Shown one piece after another: positions 9,006 to 16,440 of a stretch of DNA of 16,440 bases (its first letter is position 1; each line of letters opens with the position of its first letter). Under the pieces are notes generated by a model. The model saw only the letters and a list, made by a program, of their open reading frames with translations, was not told the origin of the DNA and did no database searches. Position numbers and translations under genes: made by a program. The stretch comes from Collinsella sp. Lineage in GTDB: Bacteria > Actinomycetota > Coriobacteriia > Coriobacteriales > Coriobacteriaceae. The DNA lies in the NCBI GenBank assembly GCA_018382295.1, contig JAGZQF010000039.1:1-16440 (forward strand), given 5' to 3'.

Positions 9006-9458
9006 TTAGAACGGGATGTCCTCATCGTAGACGTCGACCGCAGGCGGCGTAGCCACCGGTGCGGCAGGACGTGCTGCGGGCGCGGGGGCTGCGGGGGCGT
9101 AACCGCCCTGATCGTAGCCACCCTGGCCACCACGGGAGCTCATAAACTCGATCTCATCGACGATGACCTCAAGCTTGCTCCGGCGCTGGCCGTCGCGCTC
9201 CCAAGAGCTGTAGCGCAGCTTGCCCTCGATCGCGACCTTGTTTCCCTTTGCCAGGAAACGGCTCACGGCCTCGGCGCGGGTGCCGAACATGGTGCAGTCG
9301 ACAAAGTTGGGATAGTCCTCCCACTCGCCAGTCTGCGCGTTGCGGCGACGATCGTTCACGGCGACGCCAAAGGACAGAACCTGGGTTCCGCCGGCGGTGG
9401 CGCGCAGCTCGGGATCGCGGGTGAGGTTACCGGTGATGTTCACTCGATTGATGCTCAT
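9006..9458 (-). CDS. ssb: Single-stranded DNA-binding protein
   Basis: SSB coats single-stranded DNA during replication, recombination and repair, usually as a homotetramer. The 150-residue protein has an OB-fold at about 1-107 (starting MSINRVNITGNLTRDPELR, with the core VEGKL-like strand VAIEGKLRYSSWERDGQRR). A Gly/Pro/Ala-rich flexible linker (GGYDQGGYAPAAPAPAARPA) and the acidic tip DEDIPF follow; the tip is the docking site for partner proteins. AGAGGAAG precedes the ATG. The rpsF-ssb-rpsR order is widely conserved and suggests one operon under S6/S18 control. Confidence 0.97.
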   Translation of the reverse strand: MSINRVNITGNLTRDPELRATAGGTQVLSFGVAVNDRRRNAQTGEWEDYPNFVDCTMFGTRAEAVSRFLAKGNKVAIEGKLRYSSWERDGQRRSKLEVIVDEIEFMSSRGGQGGYDQGGYAPAAPAPAARPAAPVATPPAVDVYDEDIPF

Positions 9459-9506
9459 AACTCACTACTTCCTCTTGGGGCACAAGCCCAGTCCAAAACG
9501 ACAGTC

Positions 9507-9800
9507 TTACTCCTGGTCGTCGCGACGGACGATCATGTGGCGGACCACAGCGTCGGTGATGCGCAGGACGCGATCAAGCTCGGCGATCTGGGTAGGATCT
9601 GCGTGGAAGTTGATGAGGGTGTAGTCACCATCGGTGAGGTCGTTGATCTCGTAGGCGAGCTTGCGCTTGCCCCACTCGTCAACGGAGTCGACCTTGCCAG
9701 CGCCCTCAGCGATCGTGGTATCGATACGCTTCATAACAGCGAGACGAGTCTCGGGGTCGAGCGACGGGTCAACAAAGAACAGCAGTTCATAAGCCTTCAT
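9507..9800 (-). CDS. rpsF: 30S ribosomal protein S6
   Basis: S6 forms a dimer with S18 on the small-subunit platform. The 97-residue product matches the family: MKAYELLFFVDPSLD at the start, GKRKLAYEINDLTDGDYTLINFHA in the middle and LRITDAVVRHMIVRRDD at the end. An upstream ATG at 9821 is in frame, but the ATG at 9800 has a strong AGGAGGTGACAAT leader directly before it and begins at the conserved MKxYE, so it is chosen. It is first in the rpsF-ssb-rpsR-rplI operon and has a promoter-like sequence and a leader hairpin upstream. Confidence 0.97.
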   Translation of the reverse strand: MKAYELLFFVDPSLDPETRLAVMKRIDTTIAEGAGKVDSVDEWGKRKLAYEINDLTDGDYTLINFHADPTQIAELDRVLRITDAVVRHMIVRRDDQE

Positions 9801-9827
9801 ATTGTCACCTCCTCTGGGCAAATGTGG

Positions 9828-9854
9828 CTTCAGGTCGTGAAGGTGCGCCTGAAG
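9828..9854 (-). promoter_or_regulatory. Leader hairpin upstream of rpsF, possible S6-S18 control element
   Basis: The mRNA leader forms a perfect 7-bp stem CTTCAGG/CCTGAAG around a 13-nt loop, 28 nt before the rpsF start. In several bacteria the S6-S18 complex represses its own operon by binding a leader hairpin. The CCG-containing internal loop known for that motif is not evident here, so this may be a different form or an unrelated stem. Confidence 0.4.
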
Positions 9855-9871
9855 CAGGAAAAGACTTGGTA

Positions 9872-9900
9872 ATAATATCTTTCAACCTCCTAGGCTGCAA
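9872..9900 (-). promoter_or_regulatory. Candidate promoter of the rpsF operon
   Basis: A -10 box TATTAT (9872-9877) lies 17 nt from TTGCAG (9895-9900) on the minus strand. The -35 match is only partial. It would place the RNA start just upstream of the leader hairpin. Confidence 0.4.
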
Positions 9901-10259
9901 GAATATGCAGCTACAACCTCATGACCTCCACATATGCCCATACTCGCACGGTGTTTCATGCGCATTCCAACCAAATGCCGACCAAATGCTTGACGGATTT
10001 GTGGACAAGATACGGTGCCGCGGGGACAAGCTGAGCCAAGCCGCAGGTCAACGGGCACAAGGCTGTGGTCGCAAAATGCATACCAGTGGCCCACAGCACC
10101 AATCAAAGATTTTTAAATTCATTGCCAAGTCGCTTATGAATACCCTTTTGAACAATTGAGTTGATCAACCACGCTGGTCGGAAGCCGTTTTTTGGCACCT
10201 CAAACCCCACTGCAACGCCAAGTGCGGCCAAGCGTTTTAAAAAATGCTAAGTTTTCGGC
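9901..10259. other. Non-coding spacer between the rpsF promoter and the tRNA-Ser promoter
   Basis: About 360 bases, visibly lower in GC than the genes around it, with no convincing reading frame. It holds a short imperfect tandem repeat (CCAAATGC twice, 9971-9989), one DnaA-box-like TGTGGACAA (10000-10008) and a 22-nt segment (10007-10028) resembling one at 35-56. I see no RNA gene in it. Confidence 0.6.
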
Positions 10260-10287
10260 TTGCACCTTGCGATTCCTCGTGTATACT
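10260..10287 (+). promoter_or_regulatory. Promoter of tRNA-Ser(GGA)
   Basis: TTGCAC (10260-10265), a 16-nt spacer and TATACT (10282-10287) form a good sigma-70-type promoter ending 16 nt before the tRNA. Confidence 0.7.
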
Positions 10288-10303
10288 AACTTTCGCATTT
10301 AAC

Positions 10304-10394
10304 GGAGAGTTGTCCGAGTGGCCGAAGGAGCACGATTGGAAATCGTGTAGGCGTCAAAAGCGTCTCCAGGGTTCAAATCCCTGACTCTCCGCCA
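10304..10394 (+). tRNA. tRNA-Ser (anticodon GGA)
   Basis: A 91-nt class II tRNA. The acceptor stem is GGAGAGT/ACTCTCC and the anticodon loop TTGGAAA reads UCC/UCU serine codons. There is a long variable arm (about AGGCGTCAAAAGCGTCT), a T-arm CAGGGTTCAAATCCCTG and an encoded CCA end. It has its own promoter upstream and terminator downstream. Confidence 0.97.
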
Positions 10395-10402
10395 GTTAAT
10401 TC

Positions 10403-10433
10403 CAAAGCAGGCCTTCGAGCCTGCTTTGTTTTT
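10403..10433 (+). terminator. Terminator between the two tRNA-Ser genes
   Basis: A perfect 10-bp stem CAAAGCAGGC/GCCTGCTTTG with loop CTTCGA is followed by TTTTT. It lies 8 nt after the first tRNA and ends 9 nt before the second. Confidence 0.88.
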
Positions 10434-10442
10434 ACCCCACGC

Positions 10443-10533
10443 GGAGGGGTGGCAGAGTGGTTGAATGCGGCGGTCTCGAAAACCGTTTGGCCTGTATAAG
10501 GTCACGAGGGTTCGAATCCCTCCTCCTCCGCCA
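10443..10533 (+). tRNA. tRNA-Ser (anticodon CGA)
   Basis: A 91-nt class II tRNA. The acceptor stem is GGAGGGG/CTCCTCC with one G-U pair, the anticodon loop CTCGAAA reads the UCG codon, and it has a long variable arm, a T-arm GAGGGTTCGAATCCCTC and an encoded CCA. No promoter fits in the 9 nt between the preceding terminator and this gene, so it may depend on read-through from tRNA-Ser(GGA). Its 3' end is copied in inverted orientation at 10597-10621. Confidence 0.97.
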
Positions 10534-10546
10534 TTTTGGTTGAGAA

Positions 10547-10575
10547 AGCTCCCAGATCGGGGGCTTTTTTCTTTT
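10547..10575 (+). terminator. Terminator after tRNA-Ser(CGA)
   Basis: A 7-bp stem AGCTCCC/GGGGGCT (one G-U pair) with a 5-nt loop is followed by TTTTTTCTTTT. Confidence 0.85.
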
Positions 10576-10596
10576 AAGTCCCTTACAAGCAAATAC

Positions 10597-10621
10597 GGCG
10601 GAGGAGGAGGGATTCGAACCC
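10597..10621 (-). repeat. Inverted copy of the tRNA-Ser(CGA) 3' end
   Basis: Read on the minus strand, these 25 bases are identical to 10508-10532, the T-loop, acceptor strand and CC of tRNA-Ser(CGA). The rest of a tRNA is absent, so this is a fragment, not a gene. Identity to a tRNA 3' end is typical of the attachment sites used by integrating elements, but such copies are normally in direct orientation. Confidence 0.9.
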
Positions 10622-10736
10622 GCCAGGGCGCAAAGCGTAAAGAAAACGCGCCAGTGGCGCGTTTTTAGCGCAGCGCGGTCGGCGTAAGCCGACCGGATAA
10701 ATTTTGAGCAAAGCTCAAAATTTGGACATCCCTCCT
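10605..10736. repeat. 132-bp hairpin-rich island with short terminal inverted repeats
   Basis: The ends are a 9-bp inverted pair, AGGAGGGAT (10605-10613) and ATCCCTCCT (10728-10736). Inside are three perfect stem-loops: 10643-10665 (10 bp, 3-nt loop, followed by T and flanked by A/T runs, so a possible two-way terminator), 10676-10695 (8 bp, GTAA loop) and 10699-10723 (11 bp, AAA loop). No coding potential is evident. It may be a small non-autonomous repeat or a structured RNA; both are inference. Confidence 0.6.
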
Positions 10737-10888
10737 ATTCGACCACGCCCCCATCGCGTTCAGCATCAACCCGGATCCCCAAACATGGAACCTATGACCG
10801 TACCCAGTCCCGACCGTTTGCCGAGCAATAGGGTCGCAATCGGCGCCGAACATGTACTATGTACGGGCATTGTCTAAACCCGTAACTC
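10737..10888. other. Spacer before the TRIC-like gene, nothing recognised
   Basis: About 150 bases with no convincing coding frame. Only a TACTAT at 10855-10860 hints at a plus-strand -10 box, and no matching -35 is seen. Confidence 0.5.
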
Positions 10889-10901
10889 AAAGGACCCCAT
10901 C

Positions 10902-11591
10902 TTGCCCGTTGCCGCCGCTATGATCGTTACCGCACACGCCTCGGATGCCATGGTTGCCATCCCGTTTTGGCTCGAGATGTTCGCCGTCGTCGCGGCATCG
11001 ATCTCGGGCGTGTTGGTCGCACGCGAGCACAAACTCGACCTGGTGGGCGCCGTCGCGCTCGCCGTGGTCTGTGGACTGGGCGGCGGTCTTTTGCGCGATA
11101 TGACGCTGCAGGTGGGCAACGTCTACATCCTCAACCAACCGATGGCGCTCCCGCTCTCCATCGCCACCGCGACCATCATCTACATCTTCCCGGCAATCGT
11201 CGACAAGCCCGAAAAGCTCATTCCCCTGCTCGATATCATCTCGGTGGGTATTTATGCGGCAACCGGCGCAGACAAGGCGCTGGTCTACGGCTTTGCGCCG
11301 GCGGTGTGCATCATGATGGGCTTTTTTACCGCGGTGGGCGGCGGCATGCTGCGAGATGGTTTTATGGGTGTGGTGCCGGGTATCTTCCAGCGCACCAACT
11401 TCTATGCCATCGCGGCCATCGCCGGATCGGCAAGCTATGTTTGCCTTGTCATGAGCGGCTTGGTCAGCAATGTCGTCGCACTGGTCGTTTGCGTCGTGGT
11501 GACCATGGGACTACGCTGGCTGTCGCTGCGCTTTGATATCAAAAGCCCCACCGAGGATGACATCGCACGCTTTTTGCATCGCAAAAAGTAG
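10902..11591 (+). CDS. TRIC/UPF0126 family membrane protein, likely cation channel
   Basis: The 229-residue protein is strongly hydrophobic, with about seven membrane helices. It shows the internal duplication of this family: each half carries a glycine-rich turn ending in arginine-aspartate (GLGGGLLRDM at about 58-67 and VGGGMLRDG at about 145-153). Bacterial members form trimeric monovalent-cation channels in the cytoplasmic membrane. The function is inferred from family membership and no substrate can be read here. The start is a TTG at 10902 with AAAGGA 7 nt upstream; an ATG at 10920 has no such site. The cytoplasmic tail is short and charged (TEDDIARFLHRKK). It is followed 106 nt later by a bactofilin-like gene on the same strand. 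Confidence 0.88.
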   Translation: MPVAAAMIVTAHASDAMVAIPFWLEMFAVVAASISGVLVAREHKLDLVGAVALAVVCGLGGGLLRDMTLQVGNVYILNQPMALPLSIATATIIYIFPAIVDKPEKLIPLLDIISVGIYAATGADKALVYGFAPAVCIMMGFFTAVGGGMLRDGFMGVVPGIFQRTNFYAIAAIAGSASYVCLVMSGLVSNVVALVVCVVVTMGLRWLSLRFDIKSPTEDDIARFLHRKK

Positions 11592-11697
11592 GTAGCGCGG
11601 GCTCATCCTTCGAAATGCAACCGAGAGGTTCTTTTAGAGCGCCCACGCGTTGGGTACCCTGTTAGGTATATGCCGAGTATCTAACGAAGGATTCACT

Positions 11698-12843
11698 ATG
11701 CCCTGCAATCAACTCCCGTTGACCCAGCGCCGTAAAGCATGGGGCCGCATCACCATCCTATTCGCGCTCATCGCGCTGGCGATCACCGTGCTTCCCACGG
11801 CGTCGTTCGCCGGCACGGACACCGCAGGAAACGTACTTGCGACCGACAATGACGCCAATCCGTCCGGCGTCGAAGGTGACCTGTACTGGGCAGGTCAGGC
11901 CCTCAACTTGGATGATGTGTCCATCGGCCGCGATATCATCGCCGCGGGCGATACCCTCTCGATCCGTGACTGCACAGTGGGCGGCGCCGTCCGTCTGGCG
12001 GCACGCACCATCGACATTGCCAAGACCACGGTTGATGGCAGCGTGACCGTCGCTGGCCAGCATGTCGTGCTCAATTCCGACAGCACCGCCAACTGTTTCT
12101 ACGCGATAGGCGAGACGGTTGCCCTGCGAGGCTCCACCAAGTCGGCAGCGCTTGCGGGCGACACGGTGACCATCGATGGCACCGTCAAGGGCGATGTCGA
12201 GGTTTGGGCCGACAAGCTCATCCTGGGCAAGAACGCCCACATCACCGGCACCGTGAACGCGCACGTCTCCGAGGACCCCGAGCGCGCCGCGGGAGCCGAG
12301 GTCGGTGCGCTCAAGATCGACCGCACCGAGAACGAGGATACTTCCACCGTTAACGATGTCATCGGCGGTATCGTCGCCGCGGCACTCTCGACCTGCTTTG
12401 TCGCTCTGCTGCTCGAGCTCATCTTTCCGCGCGCGACCGCCAGCGCCGCCGGCATGCTCCACCAGCGCTCCATGCCCCTGTGGGTGAGCGGTCTTCTGGG
12501 CACGATTGCTATCGTCCCCGCCGTCCTACTGCTGATTATCTCTATCGCTGGTCTGTCGCTTGCCGGAACCCTCTTGTGCGGCGTTATCGGCATCGCGTTG
12601 ATGTCGAGTGCCTTTGCGGGGTGCGCGATCGCCCGCATGGTTGGACACAACCAAAACCGCTACGCCATGGCAGCCGTGGGCGGCGTAATCGCAGGCGCCC
12701 TCACGGGGCTTCCCCTCGTAGGTGACTTCATCAGCGGCGTGGCCTTTGTCTTTATGCTCGGTTACATCATCCAAATCATCTGGCGCAACGCCCGCGTCAA
12801 GCCGCAGCAGCCGGCTAACACGCCAGGACTCCCCACCGCTTAG
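11698..12843 (+). CDS. Secreted or membrane bactofilin-like (polymer-forming domain) protein
   Basis: The 381-residue protein has a basic N-terminus and signal peptide (hydrophobic 18-36, likely cut after ASFA, residue 38). A repeat-rich beta region follows at about 60-190 (VSIGRDIIAAGDTLSI, VGGAVRLAARTIDI, VDGSVTVAG, TIDGTVKGDVEVWADKLILG). This short-period hydrophobic/glycine pattern is typical of bactofilin-type beta-helices. After a polar linker come about five hydrophobic segments (221-243, 262-287, 288-312, 322-345, 346-363). The beta domain is thus predicted outside the membrane, unlike classical cytosolic bactofilins. Its job is unknown; a cell-envelope scaffold is one guess. The start at 11698 is set by GAAGGA 6 nt upstream and by the signal peptide; an upstream in-frame ATG at 11650 has no support. 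Confidence 0.85.
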   Translation: MPCNQLPLTQRRKAWGRITILFALIALAITVLPTASFAGTDTAGNVLATDNDANPSGVEGDLYWAGQALNLDDVSIGRDIIAAGDTLSIRDCTVGGAVRLAARTIDIAKTTVDGSVTVAGQHVVLNSDSTANCFYAIGETVALRGSTKSAALAGDTVTIDGTVKGDVEVWADKLILGKNAHITGTVNAHVSEDPERAAGAEVGALKIDRTENEDTSTVNDVIGGIVAAALSTCFVALLLELIFPRATASAAGMLHQRSMPLWVSGLLGTIAIVPAVLLLIISIAGLSLAGTLLCGVIGIALMSSAFAGCAIARMVGHNQNRYAMAAVGGVIAGALTGLPLVGDFISGVAFVFMLGYIIQIIWRNARVKPQQPANTPGLPTA

Positions 12844-12849
12844 CCGCCA

Positions 12850-12884
12850 ACCACCACAAAGGGACCAGGCACCTTTGTGGTGGT
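12850..12884. repeat. Long perfect hairpin after the bactofilin-like gene
   Basis: ACCACCACAAAG (12850-12861) pairs perfectly with 12873-12884, and one more G-C pair extends the stem to 13 bp. It lies 6 nt past the stop codon. There is no T tract, so it is more like a dispersed palindromic repeat or an mRNA-end stabiliser than a standard terminator. Confidence 0.6.
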
Positions 12885-12909
12885 GCAGACCAGCTCAGTC
12901 CCTATGCAC

Positions 12910-12944
12910 AAAAAGGGCGCCGACCATTACGGTCGACGCCCTTT
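12910..12944 (-). terminator. Terminator after typA
   Basis: On the minus strand AAGGGCGTCGACC pairs with GGTCGGCGCCCTT through a 5-nt loop (one T-G pair) and runs into TTTTTG. It lies about 28 nt past the typA stop. Confidence 0.88.
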
Positions 12945-12971
12945 CTTGTTAGACGCTATAAAGTCCAGCGC

Positions 12972-14715
<1,744 letters not shown>

Positions 14716-14832
14716 GTAGTTCCCCTATCTTCTATCCATATACAAACGGCACGCGTATGCGACCCGCCCAGCGATGTAACGCTCAGCGGGAATATTGAGC
14801 CTTTTACCGAAAACTCGTTTATTTTAGCGATT

Positions 14833-15282
14833 TTAGATGAGAGGGGTTTCCTCACCTGCAGGTTCAGGGTCGCTCCACATAAAACCATCGCCGGCACCCA
14901 TGCCCTCATACAGCACATACGCCGAAAAGCCGCTCTCGAGCGTCGTCTCAAAGAAGCTCACGAGCAGAGCGTCATGGTAGCCGCCGTCAATCTCGACGCA
15001 GCCGGTATAGCCGATGGCATAGCGGGCGATACGGCCCAGGCCCTCGTCCTTAAGGCCCATCTTGTGCTCGGAGATAAAGTTGGTGGCAGCCTCGAGGCAC
15101 GCCTCTTCGCCGTCCTCGTCGAGCGCCGCCAGATATCGGTTGGAAGCAGCGTCCTCGATCGCCACGACTACGCCCGGATTCTCGCCGGCGGCAAGGTCGT
15201 CCAAGAACGCGCCAATCAGGTCACACACCATGGCGTCGAGCTCGGCGGAGACGTTACCGGCGTCCTGCATATCCTGTGCCAT
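14833..15282 (-). CDS. Hypothetical cytosolic protein (149 residues)
   Basis: I do not recognise the family. The protein is acidic and soluble, with no signal peptide or membrane segment. Its N-terminal half looks helical (AELDAMVCDLIGAFLDDLAAGENPG); the rest has alternating strand-like stretches (VVVAIEDAASNRYLAAL, ARYAIGYTGCVEIDGGYHDALLVSFFE, GFSAYVLYEGM). That suggests a small alpha/beta fold with a glycine-rich turn. The start is supported by GGAAGG 7 nt before the ATG. It lies 30 nt after a small membrane-protein gene and 117 nt upstream of typA, all on the same strand, so it probably belongs to the DUF151-to-typA transcript. Codon use matches its neighbours. Confidence 0.8.
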   Translation of the reverse strand: MAQDMQDAGNVSAELDAMVCDLIGAFLDDLAAGENPGVVVAIEDAASNRYLAALDEDGEEACLEAATNFISEHKMGLKDEGLGRIARYAIGYTGCVEIDGGYHDALLVSFFETTLESGFSAYVLYEGMGAGDGFMWSDPEPAGEETPLI

Positions 15283-15312
15283 CTCTAGACCTTCCCATCG
15301 AATCCGGCATCG

Positions 15313-15669
15313 TTACAGTTCTTGTGCCTCGGCAGCGATCTTGGCGGCAGCGTCGCGGGCGCGCGTCATATCCATCGCGCGCTTGTCGAGTACCTTGATC
15401 TGGTTGGTCAGCATTACCGCATCGACCACACCCCAGATTACCAAGCCTGTTGAAATCGAAAACCCAAGCGCACCAACTGTACCACGAAGACGAGAACAGA
15501 TTACCGCGACAAGGGCGGAGATGATAACCATCTTGATATAGGAGCCGCGGCGCTCGCGAAGCGTGCGGGCCTGCGTCACATAGGCGATGCGAGCCGCCTC
15601 GGATGCCTCCGAGCGCATCTGGGCCTCACGCGCGATGGCGGACGCTTCAGCCGATACGCGGGTACCCAT
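15313..15669 (-). CDS. Small two-helix membrane protein, hypothetical
   Basis: The product has 118 residues and no family that I recognise. An alanine/arginine/glutamate-rich helix, likely coiled-coil, covers residues 5-42 (SAEASAIAREAQMRSEASEA). Two membrane helices follow at about 46-58 and 66-87, and a second charged helix forms the C-terminus (KVLDKRAMDMTRARDAAAKIAAEA). Both soluble ends would lie on the same side. An ATG at 15699, directly after the upstream stop, gives 128 residues but has no ribosome binding site; the ATG at 15669 has GGAGAGG 6 nt upstream and is preferred. Translation coupling from the preceding gene could favour the longer form. Confidence 0.75.
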   Translation of the reverse strand: MGTRVSAEASAIAREAQMRSEASEAARIAYVTQARTLRERRGSYIKMVIISALVAVICSRLRGTVGALGFSISTGLVIWGVVDAVMLTNQIKVLDKRAMDMTRARDAAAKIAAEAQEL

Positions 15670-15699
15670 CAGCGACCTCTCCGCTCGCGTGCCAGACAT

Positions 15700-16200
15700 T
15701 TAGAAATCATCAGGGGAGAGCGTATGGACGAACTCGTCGAACTTCTCGAACTCCTGCTCGTCGTCAACTTCCTCGGCATGGGCAGAAACGGTACCCAGGC
15801 GATTCATGATGTCGTCCTCCACAAACATGGGGGCATTACTGCGCACGGCAAGGGCAATGGCGTCACTGGGGCGGGCGTCAATCTTGCGCTCGTCACCATC
15901 GACCAGCACGACAATCGTCGCATAGAACACCGGCGGCTCGGCACGAACGATCTCGATGCGCTCGAGCTTGGCGCCCAGGGCATCGACGGTGTCAAGCAGC
16001 AGGTCATGCGTTATCGGGCGCTCGGCGCGACCGCTATCGATACCACGGCTAATGGCCGCGGCCTCAAACGAGCCGGTCTGAATGGAAAGCGAACGCAGGG
16101 GCGCCGTCGAATCCGACTTGCCGCAGCGCTCACGAAGCACGATAAGCGATGGCACGGGACCGGCGGCCATGACGATGGTCTCTATGTCGACACGAACCAT
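15700..16200 (-). CDS. Bifunctional nuclease family protein (DUF151)
   Basis: The 166-residue protein has the DUF151 core: LSIQTGSFEAAAIS (38-51), RPITHDLLLDTVDALGAKLERIEI (61-84), FYATIVVLVDGDERKIDARPSDAIALAVR (92-120) and PMFVEDDIM. Members of this family have been described as nucleases acting on both RNA and DNA, but for most bacterial members the role is unproven. A long acidic tail (HAEEVDDEQEFEKFDEFVHTLSPDDF) follows the core. The open frame reaches 16248, but GGAGG 6 nt before the ATG at 16200 and family alignment fix the start there. It is first in an apparent minus-strand operon leading to typA. Confidence 0.9.
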   Translation of the reverse strand: MVRVDIETIVMAAGPVPSLIVLRERCGKSDSTAPLRSLSIQTGSFEAAAISRGIDSGRAERPITHDLLLDTVDALGAKLERIEIVRAEPPVFYATIVVLVDGDERKIDARPSDAIALAVRSNAPMFVEDDIMNRLGTVSAHAEEVDDEQEFEKFDEFVHTLSPDDF

Positions 16201-16257
16201 GGAACACCTCCGGTACGTAGCGGTTAAAACACGGCAGGGTCGCCGCATTGAATAGCT

Positions 16258-16287
16258 ATACTACCCAATCTTTCGCCCAGCACACAA
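16258..16287 (-). promoter_or_regulatory. Candidate promoter of the DUF151-to-typA group
   Basis: On the minus strand TTGTGT (16282-16287), an 18-nt spacer and TAGTAT (16258-16263) lie about 58 nt upstream of the DUF151 start. Confidence 0.4.
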
Positions 16288-16291
16288 AATC

Positions 16292-16330
16292 AAAGTAGTT
16301 AATTTGGGACGGGGCTATTTTGACTACTTT
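16292..16330. repeat. Imperfect palindrome AAAGTAGT...ACTACTTT
   Basis: The 8-bp arms (16292-16299 and 16323-16330) extend to about 11 bp with one G-T pair and enclose a 17-nt loop containing GGGACGGGGC. It lies just upstream of the candidate promoter. Read on the minus strand it is followed by GATTTTG, so it could also be a weak terminator for the gene entering from the right. Confidence 0.5.
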
Positions 16331-16343
16331 CGTTGGATAAGAA

Positions 16344-16370
16344 AAGGCTCTGTTAGACCAGGATTGACAT
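16344..16370 (-). repeat. 27-bp repeat, right copy (inverted relative to 62-88)
   Basis: This is an exact reverse complement of 62-88. It lies 13 nt past the stop of the partial gene at the right edge and, on the minus strand, runs into CCTTTTCTT. Confidence 0.85.
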
Positions 16371-16383
16371 GCCGACCTGCCGG

Positions 16384-16440
16384 CTAACTCGCCGTCTCCC
16401 CGTCGGGCGCCGGCATCTTGACCCTCATCTCGAACGGCAT
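16384..16440 (-). CDS. Probable 3' end of an unidentified gene (partial)
   Basis: Minus-strand frame from the window edge to a TAG at 16384-16386: 18 codons, MPFEMRVKMPAPDGETAS. Seventeen of 18 codons end in G or C, as expected for coding sequence here. It is too short to identify. Confidence 0.4.
   Translation of the reverse strand: MPFEMRVKMPAPDGETAS

Noticed and set aside
9969..9990. Short tandem repeat (CCAAATGC twice) as the start of a CRISPR or iteron array
   Set aside because: There are only two imperfect units 11 nt apart and no further copies.
10000..10008. DnaA-box-like TGTGGACAA near dnaB and ssb
   Set aside because: It is a single isolated site with no cluster of boxes and no dnaA/dnaN nearby, so it does not support an origin.
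10299..10592. Minus-strand frame with GGGGIRT and RDLNPG motifs across the tRNA genes
   Set aside because: This is the well-known false protein obtained by translating the complement of tRNA-Ser genes. The plus-strand frame at 10465-10668 is rejected for the same reason.
14763..14790. Hairpin CCCGC..AGCG/CGCT..GCGGG upstream of typA as a terminator
   Set aside because: It has an internal mismatch and no T tract on the minus strand. It is noted only as a weak stem.

Overview
The window looks like chromosomal core DNA from a high-GC Gram-positive, most likely a gut coriobacterium close to Collinsella (Actinomycetota). That placement is inference. It rests on high GC with strongly G/C-ending codons, good AGGAGG-type ribosome binding sites, TTG starts, and a conserved rpsF-ssb-rpsR-rplI-dnaB-purA cluster. 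I see no phage, transposase, CRISPR array or defence genes.

Layout. (1) 1-130: an open frame running in from the left that may be the end of a gene, then a terminator. (2) 130-9900, all on the minus strand and so read right to left: rpsF, ssb, rpsR and rplI (ribosomal proteins S6, S18 and L9 plus single-strand DNA-binding protein), a terminator, dnaB (replicative helicase), purA and purD (purine synthesis), a Nudix hydrolase, an ABC exporter, and a one-helix membrane protein of unknown function. (3) 9900-10900: mostly non-coding. It carries two plus-strand tRNA-Ser genes (GGA and CGA anticodons), each with its own terminator. These are followed by an inverted 25-nt copy of the CGA tRNA 3' end and three perfect stem-loops in a row. 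(4) 10902-12843, plus strand: a TRIC/UPF0126 channel-like membrane protein and a secreted or membrane bactofilin-like protein. (5) 12910-16200, minus strand: a DUF151 bifunctional-nuclease-family protein, a small two-helix membrane protein, a 149-residue protein of unknown function, and typA/bipA, which is broken by an internal deletion with frameshift. (6) 16201-16440: promoter and repeat-like DNA and the probable 3' end of another minus-strand gene.

Functionally, the rpsF-to-purD stretch links ribosome assembly, the replication fork and nucleotide supply. The DUF151-to-typA group looks like a short operon ending in a ribosome-associated GTPase.

No clearly new multi-gene system is visible. 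The best leads are the broken typA, the inverted tRNA-Ser end with its three-hairpin island, a pair of mutually exclusive hairpins between purA and purD, and a perfect 27-bp inverted repeat close to the two ends of the window.
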